DNA of 64,000 nt, taken from assembly GCA_027592275.1 (NCBI GenBank), contig JAQCKF010000019.1, positions 1 through 64,000 of the forward strand. Direction: 5' to 3'. The DNA comes from Pseudomonadota bacterium. GTDB taxonomy: Bacteria > Pseudomonadota > Gammaproteobacteria > Pseudomonadales > Pseudohongiellaceae. Numbering within the stretch: position 1 is the first letter of the stretch; every line of letters starts with the position of its first letter. A program made the position numbers and the translations under genes. The notes beneath the pieces were generated by a model, which saw only the letters and a list, made by a program, of their open reading frames with translations, did no database searches and was not told the origin of the DNA. Shown here one piece after another: positions 1 through 9,425 of this stretch.

Positions 1-70
1 GATCGAAGATGTATCGAGGGTAGCATACGATATTTCCAGCAAGCCGCCGGCAACTATTGAGTGGGAGTAA
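1..70 (+). CDS. guaA: GMP synthase (glutamine-hydrolysing), 3' end only
   Basis: Only the last 22 codons are in the window; the gene starts upstream. The frame ending in TAA at 68-70 reads VAYDISSKPPATIEWE at its C-terminus. That closely matches the conserved GuaA tail (VYDxSxKPPATIEWE), which closes the dimerisation domain. GuaA converts XMP, glutamine and ATP to GMP in the cytoplasm. The next ATG lies 4 nt after the stop, so the following gene could be co-transcribed. I am confident in the family because this tail is very characteristic. Confidence 0.9.
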   Translation, partial: IEDVSRVAYDISSKPPATIEWE

Positions 71-100
71 AAACATGCCTTCAAAAAATTGGAGGTTGGC

Positions 101-1057
101 TTGCACGAAGAAGTAACTTTCCGATCCGATAAATTATCACTCGCTGGTACGCTTATTGTGCCTGAAAATGATATCGCTTTACCTTGTGTAATCATGGCTC
201 ATGGTAGTGGCGCCCAAGATCGCGATGGAAATATTTCGGGCTTTAACACAAAGATTTTTAAAACTATTGCTGAATACCTAGCCCAACGGGGAATTGCTTC
301 CTTGCGCTATGACAAAAGGGGCTGCGGAAAAAGTGAAGGAAATTTTAAAATCGCAGGCTTATCTGAGATGGTTAACGACGCTTGTGGTGCGATTGATTTT
401 ATAAGCAATCGATCAAACCAAATAGATTCAAAGAAAATCTATATCCTCGGGCATAGTGAAGGGGCTGTATTAGCCCCAGAGATAGCAGGAAAGAGAAAGA
501 ACCTTGCTGGCATATTGATGTTATGTGCAAGTCTAAGAAGTTTTGAAGAGGATGGCGTAAGAAACGCTGAAGTACTAAATCGAGATCTAGGTAAAATGAC
601 TGGATTAAAAGGAAAGCTGGCTCGATTGCTTTTTTATACCCAAGATCCGTTAAAGACTATGACAAATCTTAGGAAAAAGGTTGAAAAAACAAAAGCAAAA
701 AGAATTTGGGTTTCTTTTACTCGGGTAAGTACAAAGTTTTATCGAGAGACGTTTAATTACGACGTTAAATCATTTTTGAAAGATAATATCCATCCAATAA
801 TAGCCATTGGTGGCGAAAAAGACTTCCAATGCCACCCAGATGATACGCTTTTAATTTCAGAAATATCTCCAAGCCAAACAGAAGTCCATATTGTTGAAGA
901 TATGGATCATATGCTCAGGTGTCAAAAGGAAGAACCTTCAATATTGAGTTATGCCGCCTCATGTAGCTCTCCTATGATGCAAGAAGTTAATGAGAGAATC
1001 TATGTATGGCTCTGTAATCAGAAATCTAATTTGACAGAATTTGGAGCAGGGCACTGA
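101..1057 (+). CDS. Alpha/beta hydrolase (serine esterase/aminopeptidase-like)
   Basis: A cytosolic alpha/beta-hydrolase of about 318 residues. Visible elements are an oxyanion-type HGSGAQDRDG segment, a RYDKRGCGKSEG strand-turn, the nucleophile elbow GHSEGA, a likely acid in GGEKDFQ and a late MDHML histidine. Together these complete a Ser-Asp-His triad. No signal peptide is present. The substrate is unknown. I chose TTG 101 because GGAGG at 91-95 lies 5 nt before it; TTG 89 is in the same frame. A better-looking ATG at 75, with its own GGGAG, is out of frame by one base across an A6 tract at 83-88, so the original start may be frameshifted. The gene looks more AT-rich than purL and may be acquired. 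Confidence 0.82.
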   Translation: MHEEVTFRSDKLSLAGTLIVPENDIALPCVIMAHGSGAQDRDGNISGFNTKIFKTIAEYLAQRGIASLRYDKRGCGKSEGNFKIAGLSEMVNDACGAIDFISNRSNQIDSKKIYILGHSEGAVLAPEIAGKRKNLAGILMLCASLRSFEEDGVRNAEVLNRDLGKMTGLKGKLARLLFYTQDPLKTMTNLRKKVEKTKAKRIWVSFTRVSTKFYRETFNYDVKSFLKDNIHPIIAIGGEKDFQCHPDDTLLISEISPSQTEVHIVEDMDHMLRCQKEEPSILSYAASCSSPMMQEVNERIYVWLCNQKSNLTEFGAGH

Positions 1058-1080
1058 GGTTACATTGTTTGTAATTCAAA

Positions 1081-1332
1081 ATGACGAAAAGCATGGATAA
1101 TTCAGAGAGCTTCCTCTTCGCACTTGTAGAACCAATCGATGGAAACCCGGCGAGCGTTGGCAACGGCGCGGTGTGTGGTTTTCAACTAGATAGCGCCGAG
1201 GCGCTATCGACGAAACACGCACTTACTATTGATCTGGGCGGAGTCGATGAGGGCGGTCCTGCAATTCGGCACGGTCGATTCTCAGCCTATGGTCGGGATC
1301 TGGACGGAAACAAACTCTGTCTCTTCGAATAA
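1081..1332 (+). pseudogene. VOC (glyoxalase/bleomycin-resistance) family remnant, N-terminus missing
   Basis: The 83-residue frame contains the C-terminal half of a small VOC protein. It has a PIDGNPASVGNG strand, a GGVDEGGPAIR segment and the closing YGRDLDGNKLCLFE, like the usual YVRDPDGNKL ending. Complete members run about 120-135 residues and begin with a first beta-alpha-beta unit that is absent here. Only 23 nt separate it from the preceding gene, so the missing half has been deleted. It is probably non-functional. The identification rests on motif recognition. Confidence 0.6.
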
Positions 1333-1405
1333 GCCAATGCACACTTATTTTCTTTCTTTGTATTCTTCTTTTGCCAAGGCGTGGACCCGGAATTTAAAAT
1401 CAACC

Positions 1406-2065
1406 ATGAAGTTATTCTCTGTAAAAAATATACCTATCGTTTCGTGGAGCTCCGATCACGCTCTGAATTTCCGGCCGCGTATTCTAACGCTGTGCATTTT
1501 GTGTATAGGGTTGACGATATTTGGCATAGGCGATGCTTTGTTAATTGCTTCAGGGGCGGGGAATAGCCCGTGGACCGTTTTATCTCAAGGTGTTTCACAG
1601 ATAAGCGGCTGGAGTATCGGTGTAACAACGTTCCTCACTAGTCTTGCAGTGCTACTCTTTTGGATACCACTTAAGCAGAAGCCGGGCATAGGCACCATTC
1701 TTAACGTAGTACTAATCTCTATAGCGATCGAGGTTTCCCTGCCGTATCTACCACAGCCGGATAGCTATGCGTTGCAGGTTGTCGAAGCCGGTTTAGGTAT
1801 TCTTCTAGTTGGTTTTGGAAGCGGACTCTACCTGATAGCGAATCTCGGTCCGGGGCCGCGTGATGGTCTTATGACAGGATTGCAGCGAGTCACTAATCTA
1901 CCAGTGGCGAGGGTGCGTACAGCGATAGAGATTGTGGTGGTGTTTTTTGGCTGGTTGTTGGGTGGAACCATAGGGCTAGGGACTCTGATGTTTGCATTCG
2001 GAATTGGGCCTGCTGTCTCGATGGGCCTTTATTTTGTCAATTATTTCTCAACTAGGTCGACTTAA
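1406..2065 (+). CDS. YczE/YyaS/YitT-type integral membrane protein
   Basis: A hydrophobic protein of 219 residues with about five membrane segments. It carries the family signature GPGPRDGLMTGLQ near residue 152 and a second conserved stretch around RVRTAIEI. YczE-type proteins are inner-membrane proteins of unknown biochemical role, often annotated as membrane protein YczE. The frame is open upstream to 1229, overlapping the VOC remnant. I prefer ATG 1406 because it leaves a short cytosolic tail before the first helix and gives the usual family length; ATG 1337 is the alternative. No strong ribosome site is visible. tadA begins 7 nt after its stop. Confidence 0.75.
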   Translation: MKLFSVKNIPIVSWSSDHALNFRPRILTLCILCIGLTIFGIGDALLIASGAGNSPWTVLSQGVSQISGWSIGVTTFLTSLAVLLFWIPLKQKPGIGTILNVVLISIAIEVSLPYLPQPDSYALQVVEAGLGILLVGFGSGLYLIANLGPGPRDGLMTGLQRVTNLPVARVRTAIEIVVVFFGWLLGGTIGLGTLMFAFGIGPAVSMGLYFVNYFSTRST

Positions 2066-2072
2066 CTTAGCT

Positions 2073-2549
2073 ATGGCCGCTGAATTAGAGTCAGATATGA
2101 CCAATCACGAACGCTGGATGCGCGAGGCGCTAATCCTTGCGGAGCAGGCCGCTGATGAGGTGCCGGTGGGTGCCATCGTGGTGCAGAATGGCGAAATAAT
2201 AGGAAGGGGCTTCAATCAGCCAATTCGCAGCTGTGACGCAACCGCGCATGCTGAAATCGTTGCTATAAGAAGCGCATCACAGTTTCGCAATAACTACCGT
2301 CTTCCAGGCACAACTCTCTATGTTACGATCGAGCCTTGCACGATGTGCTTGGGGGCAATGATTCACGCCCGTGTAGACAGGCTCGTTTTTGGTGCAACAG
2401 AGCCGCGTGCCGGAGCTGTAGTGAGTCGGGGCTCGTTGATAGAGGCAGGCCATTTTAATCATCAACTGTCGTTTATCGATGGGGTGCTGGCCGAAGAATG
2501 TGCTTCGCTAATGCAGAGCTTCTTCAGGAACAGGCGAAAAGCCAATTAG
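2073..2549 (+). CDS. tadA: tRNA-specific adenosine deaminase TadA
   Basis: Zinc-dependent deaminase that converts A34 to inosine in the tRNA-Arg(ACG) anticodon. The zinc and proton-shuttle motif TAHAEIVAI (His59, Glu61) and the second zinc motif EPCTMC (Cys89, Cys92) are intact. NHERWMREAL and DEVPVGA match the family N-terminus. Length (158 aa) is close to E. coli TadA. ATG 2097 is an equally plausible start, leaving MTNHERWM. The gene sits 7 nt after the YczE-like gene and lies upstream of purL, a neighbourhood also seen in enterobacteria. It is normally essential. Confidence 0.93.
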   Translation: MAAELESDMTNHERWMREALILAEQAADEVPVGAIVVQNGEIIGRGFNQPIRSCDATAHAEIVAIRSASQFRNNYRLPGTTLYVTIEPCTMCLGAMIHARVDRLVFGATEPRAGAVVSRGSLIEAGHFNHQLSFIDGVLAEECASLMQSFFRNRRKAN

Positions 2550-2615
2550 CTTGCCAAACTTGGGGCCAGCTTGTATAAGAATCCACTCGCCTACATTAAA
2601 GGCAATGTAATCTTT

Positions 2616-3152
2616 ATGACGATCACAGCAAACGCACACAAGACATTACTGCTTTCAGCGCTGCTACTGACCCTGGCGGCATGTGCTGCGCGAACTCCTT
2701 ACAAAGCCTATTTCGGTGATCCTAGGCAAGATATGCAACTCGCGACCGTGCTCGGAGGGAGTTTCATTCGTGTCGAGATGTTGAATCGCTACCTTGATAC
2801 CATCCGCTTTATCGAGGTTGATGACATACCTGTTACCAATAGCGATCAACACCGTTCAATTCAAATCACGCCCGGATTTCACGATATCAAAGTCTACTTC
2901 TCATGGGACTTGGGTAGCCAACGCGGGTTAGCGCCAGCGATGGTCGATTATTCAAAAAACAGAGAAAATATAAGCCGCACTCTTCGCTTCAATGCCCGAG
3001 CCGGTGAATCTTACTCGGTCATGGCGACTCCGGTGTTCGATGACACCCGACATAACATCACCAGCTTGTCTTATGTGGATTTTTGGGTGGTGAATGCTGA
3101 GGGTACCGAAATCGTTTCTAAAGAAGCAGGTCGCTATCAGCCGCAGCAATAA
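2616..3152 (+). CDS. Predicted outer-membrane lipoprotein, function unknown
   Basis: A 178-residue protein starting with a lipoprotein signal peptide: a short basic N-region (HK), a leucine-rich core and a lipobox TLAAC with Cys23. The mature part (CAARTPYKAYFG...) is rich in beta-strand-like segments and contains ITPGFHDIKVYFSW, which looks like a small periplasmic beta-sandwich. The frame is open upstream to 2571, but starting at ATG 2616 places the signal peptide at the N-terminus. I do not recognise a named family. It lies between tadA and purL with 139 nt before purL. Confidence 0.7.
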   Translation: MTITANAHKTLLLSALLLTLAACAARTPYKAYFGDPRQDMQLATVLGGSFIRVEMLNRYLDTIRFIEVDDIPVTNSDQHRSIQITPGFHDIKVYFSWDLGSQRGLAPAMVDYSKNRENISRTLRFNARAGESYSVMATPVFDDTRHNITSLSYVDFWVVNAEGTEIVSKEAGRYQPQQ

Positions 3153-3291
3153 TCGAGCATCCTGCCTCGCGTAATAAAACCATAAAATTCCAGCATATTT
3201 TTCTGAATTCAATAACCAAATCCATTATTATTACCGCTCCATAATAGCGGTCTAGCGTAGTCTATTCACGCCACAAATTGGGATACAATCG

Positions 3292-6200
3292 ATGCAGGTC
3301 ATGTTTGGAGCAGCAGCTCTTTCTGCTTTTAAATCTTCCAAATTACTACTCAGCCTTCAGGCCAAACTCCCCCAGGTAAAAGCGTTTAGCGCGCAGTTCG
3401 TTCACTTCTTAGACTGCACGGAGGAATTGAGCAGCTCCGATTCTGAAGTGGTTCGCGCGCTACTGCATTATGGCGCCGATTTTAGTTCAGGCAGTAGCGT
3501 TGCCGATCCCGCTTTGCTGCTAACTCGCGTGGTAGTGCCAAGGCCAGGCACGATTTCGCCTTGGTCCAGCAAGGCTAGCGATATCTTGCACAACTGCGGC
3601 TTGGCTGTGGTGGATAGAATTGAACGCGGTACCCTATTCTCCGTTACCGTTGATCACCCCCTGAGCGCGTCCGAATTAGCAGTGCTCGATGACTTGCTCC
3701 ATGACCGTATGACCCAGGCAATACTCGAGGATGTCGAGCACGCCAGTTGCCTGTTCCGTCACGCGCAACCGCAACCGCATTCCTCTGTAGATGTGTTGGG
3801 CCGGGGTAGAGTAGCGCTCGTCGATGCGAATACCAAATTGGGACTGGCACTCGCCGAAGATGAGATCGATTATTTACAGCAGCAGTTTACAGATCTAGGC
3901 CGCAATCCAAATGACATAGAGCTGATGATGTTCGCTCAGGCTAACTCGGAGCACTGCCGGCATAAGATCTTCAATGCCGATTGGACTATCGATGGCCAAC
4001 CGCAGGAGCATTCCCTGTTCGGCATGATTCGCAATACGCACAAACAGTCGCCTGAGGGTGTGTTGTCTGCCTACTCCGACAATTCAGCGGTGATGAAAGG
4101 TCACGACAGCGCGCGCTTCTTTCCAGATCCTGATTCCAAGCAGTACGGCTTTGTTGAGGAGCCAGTGCATATCTTGATGAAGGTGGAAACACACAATCAT
4201 CCTACTGCGATAGCACCTTTCCCCGGTGCATCAACCGGTTCAGGTGGAGAAATTCGCGATGAGGGTGCTACCGGCACCGGATCCAAGCCGAAGGCGGGAC
4301 TCTCTGGTTTCAGTGTTTCGAATCTAAAGATCCCAGGGTTCTCGCAGCCCTGGGAAGAAGAGTTAGGCAAGCCAGCGCATATTGCCTCGGCGCTCGACAT
4401 TATGCTCGAAGGACCGATAGGCGGAGCTACATTTAACAACGAATATGGTCGTCCTGCTCTGTGCGGGTATTTTAGGAGCTTCGAGCAGGTAGTCGCGAAT
4501 GAGGCTGGCGAGGAAGAGGCGCGTGGATATCACAAGCCCATCATGATCGCAGGGGGTATCGGCAATATTCGTGAGCCACACGTGCTGAAGAGTGAAATTT
4601 CCGTCGGTTCTCAATTAATCGTACTAGGCGGGCCAGCTATGCTGATCGGTCTCGGTGGTGGAGCTGCTTCTTCGATGGCATCGGGTTCGGGCAATGAAGA
4701 TCTAGACTTTGCATCGGTGCAACGAGAGAACGCGGAGATGGAGAGGCGCTGTCAGGAGGTCATCGACCAATGCTGGCAACTGGGTGACGACAACCCAATC
4801 GCATTCATCCACGACGTGGGTGCCGGGGGTCTTTCCAATGCGCTGCCGGAGCTCGTCAAAGACGGAGGGCGGGGCGGTATCTTCAATCTGCGCGATATTC
4901 CCAATGCCGAAAGCCAGATGTCTCCTTTGGAGATCTGGTGTAACGAGGCGCAGGAGCGCTATGTTCTAGCGGTTGATCCTGAACATCTAGCTCGGTTCAA
5001 AGCTATCTGCGAACGCGAGCGTTGCCCAGTCGCCGTCGTTGGTGAGACTATTGAAGAAAAGCATATTCGCCTCGATGATTCCCACTTCTCCAATAGCCCA
5101 ATCGATCTGCCGATGGAACTCCTCTTCGGTAAGCCACCGAGGATGCACCGTGACGTAAAGTCAGCTCAGCTTCCCAAGACATCGTTCGACACTAGCGATC
5201 TAGATTTAGGCGAGTCCATAAAGAGAGTGTTGGCTCTGCCGGCGGTAGCGAGCAAGAATTTTTTAATTACGATAGGCGATCGTACTATTACCGGACTAGT
5301 TCATCGCGATCAGATGGTCGGTCCTTGGCAAGTCCCAGTAGCCGATGCGGCAGTGACAGCTACAGCGTATTGCCATTATACCGGCGAGGCCATGGCGATG
5401 GGTGAGCGGAGCCCGCTCGCGTTATTCGATGCAGCGGCTTCAGGTCGTATGGCGATCGCTGAATCGGTTACCAATATAGCGTGTGCCTCCATAGAAAAAA
5501 TCGGCGATATTAAGTTGTCGGCAAACTGGATGGTGGCGGCTGGTCACGGCAGTGAAGACCAGAAGTTATTCGAAACCGTAAGAGCCGTGGCGATGGACCT
5601 GTGCCCGCAACTCGGGATATGCATACCCGTAGGGAAAGATTCTATGTCCATGCGTACCGTATGGAATGAGGATGGCCATGAGAAAAGCAATACCGCGCCT
5701 CTATCGCTTATCGTTTCGGCTTTTTCACCGGTGGATGACATACGTAAGACCCTAACACCACAGCTGCAGACAGATCAGGGAGAAACTAGTCTTCTGCTCA
5801 TTGATTTGGGAAGAGGAAAGAACCGACTTGCGGGCTCAGCGCTGGGTCAGGTCTATAGCCGCATGCGGGGAACAGCTCCGGACTTAGATAGTCCTTCCGA
5901 CTTGATTGGCCTATTCAATTTTGTAAACAATTGCCGAAACGAGAATTTGTTGTTGGCCTATCACGATCGATCTGATGGAGGCTTATTCACAACTCTCGCA
6001 GAGATGGCATTCGCCGGCCACTGTGGTGTCGATATTCAGCTTCAGTCTCTAGCAGCAGAAGACACAGTGCTTGCTGCCTTGTTCAATGAAGAAATAGGCG
6101 CGGTGGTTCAGGTTAGGGAAAAACAATTAACGTCTGTTATGAAATTCGCAGATGAGAATGGCTTATCCGATTGTGTGTATGAAATAGCTCGGTTGAACGA

Positions 6201-7209
6201 TGAAGGAAAACTAAACATCGCGCTTGGCGAGGTTATTCTATTCACTCAGAGCAGGATAGAGCTACAGCGACAGTGGGCCGCGACTAGTTATCATATGCAG
6301 AGCATACGTGACAATTCGGTCTGCGCGAGCGAAGAATACGATCAACTACTTGATGTGGCAGATCCTGGTATTTCTATTGATCTCAGCTTCGACTTGAACG
6401 ATGACATTACCGCGCCTTACATCAATGTTGATGTGAAGCCGCGCGTCGCCGTTCTTAGAGAGCAAGGTGTTAACGGCCAAATAGAGATGGGTGCGGTATT
6501 CGATCGGGCGCGTTTCGATGCCATCGATGTTCATATGACAGATCTGATCAGCGGTAGAGTGAATCTTAATCAGTTTAATGCGCTAGTTGCCTGTGGCGGG
6601 TTTTCCTACGGCGACGTTCTCGGTGCCGGGGGGGGCTGGGCGAAATCAATTCTCTTCAATCCAGACCTGCGCGCACAGTTCGAAGACTATTTCACAAATC
6701 CAGATACTCTAACACTAGGGGTCTGCAATGGCTGTCAGATGATTTCTCTGCTGCATGAGTTAATACCTGGCGCAGACCATTGGCCGCGTTTTGTACGTAA
6801 TCGCTCGGAACAATTCGAAGGCCGTCTCAGTCTGGTTCGGGTAGAGACAAATAACTCGGCATTTCTACAGGGAATGGAAGGCTCACGCTTTCCCCTGGCT
6901 GTAGCTCACGGTGAAGGCATGGCAGAGTTTGCGGAAGCGGGTGACCTGAAGAAACTGCAGTCGGGGAATTCTATTGCGCTACGCTATTGTGACAACTATG
7001 GAGAGAAGACAGAACGCTATCCTGCAAATCCGAATGGCTCTGGCGATGCTATAGCCGGAATTGTAAGTCAAGACGGCCGCGTCACGATCATGATGCCTCA
7101 CCCAGAGCGGGTTTTCCGCACGAGTCAGAATTCTTGGCACCCCAGTGACTGGCTGGAAGATGCGCCAAGCATGCGCATGTTTCGTAATGCAAGAAAGTGG
7201 TTGGGATAG
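3292..7209 (+). CDS. purL: Phosphoribosylformylglycinamidine synthase (FGAM synthase)
   Basis: Large single-chain PurL (1305 aa; E. coli has 1295) for the fourth step of purine synthesis, FGAR + Gln + ATP to FGAM. It has an N-terminal PurS-like domain (ALSAF at residue 9 aligns with E. coli), a linker, two AIRS-type ATP-binding halves ([52 protein letters not shown]) and a C-terminal class I glutamine amidotransferase. Its nucleophile Cys1145 lies in GVCNGCQM, with HGEG and MPHPER downstream. The gene is preceded by a 139-nt gap holding a small ACCGCT/AGCGGT hairpin at 3233-3251. The frame is complete. Confidence 0.98.
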   Translation: MQVMFGAAALSAFKSSKLLLSLQAKLPQVKAFSAQFVHFLDCTEELSSSDSEVVRALLHYGADFSSGSSVADPALLLTRVVVPRPGTISPWSSKASDILHNCGLAVVDRIERGTLFSVTVDHPLSASELAVLDDLLHDRMTQAILEDVEHASCLFRHAQPQPHSSVDVLGRGRVALVDANTKLGLALAEDEIDYLQQQFTDLGRNPNDIELMMFAQANSEHCRHKIFNADWTIDGQPQEHSLFGMIRNTHKQSPEGVLSAYSDNSAVMKGHDSARFFPDPDSKQYGFVEEPVHILMKVETHNHPTAIAPFPGASTGSGGEIRDEGATGTGSKPKAGLSGFSVSNLKIPGFSQPWEEELGKPAHIASALDIMLEGPIGGATFNNEYGRPALCGYFRSFEQVVANEAGEEEARGYHKPIMIAGGIGNIREPHVLKSEISVGSQLIVLGGPAMLIGLGGGAASSMASGSGNEDLDFASVQRENAEMERRCQEVIDQCWQLGDDNPIAFIHDVGAGGLSNALPELVKDGGRGGIFNLRDIPNAESQMSPLEIWCNEAQERYVLAVDPEHLARFKAICERERCPVAVVGETIEEKHIRLDDSHFSNSPIDLPMELLFGKPPRMHRDVKSAQLPKTSFDTSDLDLGESIKRVLALPAVASKNFLITIGDRTITGLVHRDQMVGPWQVPVADAAVTATAYCHYTGEAMAMGERSPLALFDAAASGRMAIAESVTNIACASIEKIGDIKLSANWMVAAGHGSEDQKLFETVRAVAMDLCPQLGICIPVGKDSMSMRTVWNEDGHEKSNTAPLSLIVSAFSPVDDIRKTLTPQLQTDQGETSLLLIDLGRGKNRLAGSALGQVYSRMRGTAPDLDSPSDLIGLFNFVNNCRNENLLLAYHDRSDGGLFTTLAEMAFAGHCGVDIQLQSLAAEDTVLAALFNEEIGAVVQVREKQLTSVMKFADENGLSDCVYEIARLNDEGKLNIALGEVILFTQSRIELQRQWAATSYHMQSIRDNSVCASEEYDQLLDVADPGISIDLSFDLNDDITAPYINVDVKPRVAVLREQGVNGQIEMGAVFDRARFDAIDVHMTDLISGRVNLNQFNALVACGGFSYGDVLGAGGGWAKSILFNPDLRAQFEDYFTNPDTLTLGVCNGCQMISLLHELIPGADHWPRFVRNRSEQFEGRLSLVRVETNNSAFLQGMEGSRFPLAVAHGEGMAEFAEAGDLKKLQSGNSIALRYCDNYGEKTERYPANPNGSGDAIAGIVSQDGRVTIMMPHPERVFRTSQNSWHPSDWLEDAPSMRMFRNARKWLG

Positions 7210-7252
7210 GTTTTTCTCGAATCCAATCGTTTAGCTTGAGGATCAACAGAGA

Positions 7253-7585
7253 ATGGGCGATAGGCAATTATTCAAGATCGAATTCTACGTACCTGAGGAA
7301 CAGCTTCAGCAGGTTAAGCAAGCTATGTTCGATGCAGGTGCGGGCAAAGTAGGTGACTACGACAGCTGTGCCTGGCAGATTCTTGGTCAGGGGCAATACA
7401 AGCCTGGCAAGGCCAGCAATCCTTTTAAAGGGGAGCAGGGCAGTTTAGAAATCTTGAGCGAATACAAAGTCGAGATGGTTTGCGCTGAAGAGTACATGGC
7501 GGAAGCTATCAGGGCTATGAAGGTCTCGCACCCCTATGAAGAAGTCGCCTATTCTGTAATCCGCACTGAGGTATTTGAATATTGA
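7253..7585 (+). CDS. Small NIF3 C-terminal-domain-like protein (COG3323/YqfO type)
   Basis: A 110-residue cytosolic protein. It resembles the small domain inserted into NIF3/YqfO proteins, found alone in many gammaproteobacteria. Visible signatures are FKIEFYVPEE at the N-terminus, AGAGKVGDYDSCAWQ in the middle and MKVSHPYEEVAY near the end. The fold is PII/CutA-like. Its function is not established; databases often attach misleading names. The start ATG 7253 has GAGGATC about 10 nt upstream. It follows purL by 43 nt and could share its transcript. It converges with the Nudix gene, leaving only 13 nt between stops. Confidence 0.8.
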   Translation: MGDRQLFKIEFYVPEEQLQQVKQAMFDAGAGKVGDYDSCAWQILGQGQYKPGKASNPFKGEQGSLEILSEYKVEMVCAEEYMAEAIRAMKVSHPYEEVAYSVIRTEVFEY

Positions 7586-7598
7586 CTCGCGTGGAATT

Positions 7599-8186
7599 CT
7601 ATTCAGAGAAGCTCGAGCTGATTAGGTTCGTCGTGAAGCTTCTATCCTCTGAATGATGCACATCGAACATACGCACTGGGAATTGATTTTTCCGTAGATC
7701 GTCAAAATAATGCTCCAGCGTACTCTTCACTACTGGAAACGCGATTTCACGCCATGGAATCTCCGCCTCGCTAAATAGCGCAACTTCCTGTGATTCTATC
7801 CCCGCCGCGAAATCGAGATTTGCCAATTCGGTTCGAAAGAACATATATACCTGGTTTATCTTCGGTAAATTGAACAGGGTATACAGGCTATCGCTTTTCA
7901 CGATGACGGTGGCGCCTGCTTCTTCAATTGTTTCTCGTATGGCACCATCAAGACTGGACTCTCCATTTTCCATGTAGCCTGCTGGCAAAGTCCACTTTCC
8001 TGCTCGCGGCTGAATAGCGCGCTTGCAGAGTAGGACTTTGTCTTCGAAGAAAGGCAGAGTGCCGACGACGTTCTTAGGGTTTAGATAGAAGACAGTGTCG
8101 CACTCGGAGCAGCAGTGGCGAGGTTTATCGTCGCCGGGGGGTATGCGAAGAGTGAGGGGGCCTGCACATTGATGGCAAAATTTCAT
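7599..8186 (-). CDS. Nudix hydrolase with N-terminal zinc ribbon
   Basis: A 195-residue Nudix enzyme. The N-terminus carries a CHQC...CCSEC zinc ribbon. The Nudix box is complete: G(YMENG)E(SSLDGAI)RETIEEAGA. This matches the NUDIX proteins with a zf-NADH-PPase-like ribbon that hydrolyse nucleoside-diphosphate-linked compounds such as ADP-ribose or NADH; the exact substrate is not shown by the sequence. ATG 8186 is preferred; GTG 8195 three codons earlier is possible. No strong ribosome site is visible. A 7-bp hairpin lies just upstream at 8208-8225. Confidence 0.88.
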   Translation of the reverse strand: MKFCHQCAGPLTLRIPPGDDKPRHCCSECDTVFYLNPKNVVGTLPFFEDKVLLCKRAIQPRAGKWTLPAGYMENGESSLDGAIRETIEEAGATVIVKSDSLYTLFNLPKINQVYMFFRTELANLDFAAGIESQEVALFSEAEIPWREIAFPVVKSTLEHYFDDLRKNQFPVRMFDVHHSEDRSFTTNLISSSFSE

Positions 8187-8207
8187 GGGTTGCACCGGGT
8201 GTTAGTC

Positions 8208-8225
8208 GCAGCTTGTAGAAGCTGC
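8208..8225. terminator. Short perfect hairpin, possible terminator
   Basis: GCAGCTT-gtag-AAGCTGC is a perfect 7-bp stem with a 4-nt loop between the truncated serine hydrolase and the Nudix gene. There is no T-run on either side, so intrinsic termination is doubtful. Confidence 0.3.
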
Positions 8226-8257
8226 CATTAGGTGCTCTAGTGTACTGCTTTAAGGGT

Positions 8258-8605
8258 CTAGGGAAAACCAGTGGCTCCATCCAGGGAGTAAATGCGGAAT
8301 AGAGTTTGATCATTCATTTCTGTCGTTTGATTAGGTCCCTGAGTACCAACAGTCTCTAACACTCCAACACCTTCGCTATTGCCAACGAGGAGTATATTTC
8401 CAGAAACAAAGCCGCCATCTACGGCTGCTTGCATCTGCTCACGTATGCTTCGAATCTCGGACTGGTCAATGCCAAAATTATTCGAGTCAATCATCTTGAT
8501 GGAGCTCTCATGACCGCCGCCGTGGTGATCGGCAATCGCGGCCGTGCTCAGAAAAACCGCTGCAGTGAGGCAGAGTAGCTTGCGGAATAGTTTGGTTGGT
8601 AGCAT
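8258..8605 (-). pseudogene. Truncated beta-lactamase-family serine hydrolase (N-terminal part only)
   Basis: A 115-residue product with a convincing signal peptide (MLPTKLFRKLLCLTAAVFLSTAAIA) and a good ribosome site (AAGAGGAA) before ATG 8605. It then matches the start of class C beta-lactamase-like esterases: an IREQMQAAVDGGFVSGNILLV segment and TLFRIYS. In intact members this is followed at once by MTKPI with the SxxK nucleophile. Here the frame switches to LDGATGFP and stops, so the catalytic residues and about 250 residues are missing. Nothing homologous follows. It is almost certainly a dead fragment, though a short secreted protein could still be made. Confidence 0.7.
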
Positions 8606-8807
8606 TTGAAATTCCTCTTTGGGCCGCATTCCGCTTATGCGATTCGGCGACACTGGCGCTGCATTTCAGTGTAAATAGATCGTCTGCTCTTGGAACAGAT
8701 TAGTTCTCTGAGTGGATTGGTCGAGCGCAAGATATTACCCGAATAGGGGGGTAGCAACAACCATGCTAGGTGCGGTGAAACTCGGGCTTTTTGCCGCTAC
8801 AGATGAT

Positions 8808-9392
8808 TCAGTCGAAGTCGCGCACCAGAGAGTCGCTGACCTCGACAGGCAGAGAATCGGTGCTGTGTTGGTAGTTCTGGTGCTCGCTGAGTAGCACCCA
8901 TGATGCGCCGTCTTTCGCCGCTGCGATCATGTCATCCTCGAACTCGAAACGAAGGAAGTGCACCGCAGAAGTCTTTTCATCGGTGGAGCGAGCTAAGTCT
9001 TCATTGGCGATTGGGTAAACCGGAGCGAAGCCATCGATCTGAATAGAGATTAACTCTTCTATTCCGATTAACTGGCTCAGGCGAACCTTACGCTCTGACT
9101 CATCGGGGAATTCAAGCATGAATGTCACTTTCAGATTCTTACCGTCGGGAATCAGTGGATTGTAGGCTGCCAATTCTTCGAGGAGGTCTGCCTCGCCGCT
9201 AATCTTTTCGACACGAATTAGTTCCAGTACCTGGTAGCGCATGACCATATAGTCTTCGAAGTGGAGCATTGCATTCGGACCGAGAGGGACGCGTCGTGTC
9301 TTCTTATGCTCCATCATGGCCTGTCGAATCGCCGGGCGCTGTTCGCTGTAGGCTTCAATACTCATTAGGTCCTTGATACTAAGTTTCTTCAT
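8808..9392 (-). CDS. DUF3501 family protein
   Basis: A 194-residue soluble protein. Family hallmarks are MKKLSIKDLMSIEAY at the start, RRVPLGPNAMLHFED, YNPLIPDGKNLK, and ARSTDEKTSAVHFLRFEF near residue 145. The biochemical role of DUF3501 is unknown. In many proteobacteria the gene travels with a rubrerythrin and a cysteine-rich Fe-S protein, exactly as here, which implies a role in peroxide or redox defence. It lies 33 nt downstream of the Fe-S gene on the same strand and is the last gene of that apparent operon. Confidence 0.85.
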   Translation of the reverse strand: MKKLSIKDLMSIEAYSEQRPAIRQAMMEHKKTRRVPLGPNAMLHFEDYMVMRYQVLELIRVEKISGEADLLEELAAYNPLIPDGKNLKVTFMLEFPDESERKVRLSQLIGIEELISIQIDGFAPVYPIANEDLARSTDEKTSAVHFLRFEFEDDMIAAAKDGASWVLLSEHQNYQHSTDSLPVEVSDSLVRDFD

Positions 9393-9425
9393 TCGTCTTA
9401 ATCCTGAATCTGGCGTATTTGTTTT

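Noticed and set aside
1229-1405. N-terminal extension of the YczE-like protein
   Set aside because: This part overlaps the VOC remnant in another frame and lacks family similarity. The internal ATG 1406 gives the usual length.
3233-3251. Terminator or riboswitch upstream of purL
   Set aside because: ACCGCT/AGCGGT is only 6 bp with a 7-nt loop and no T-run. No purine-riboswitch core is visible.
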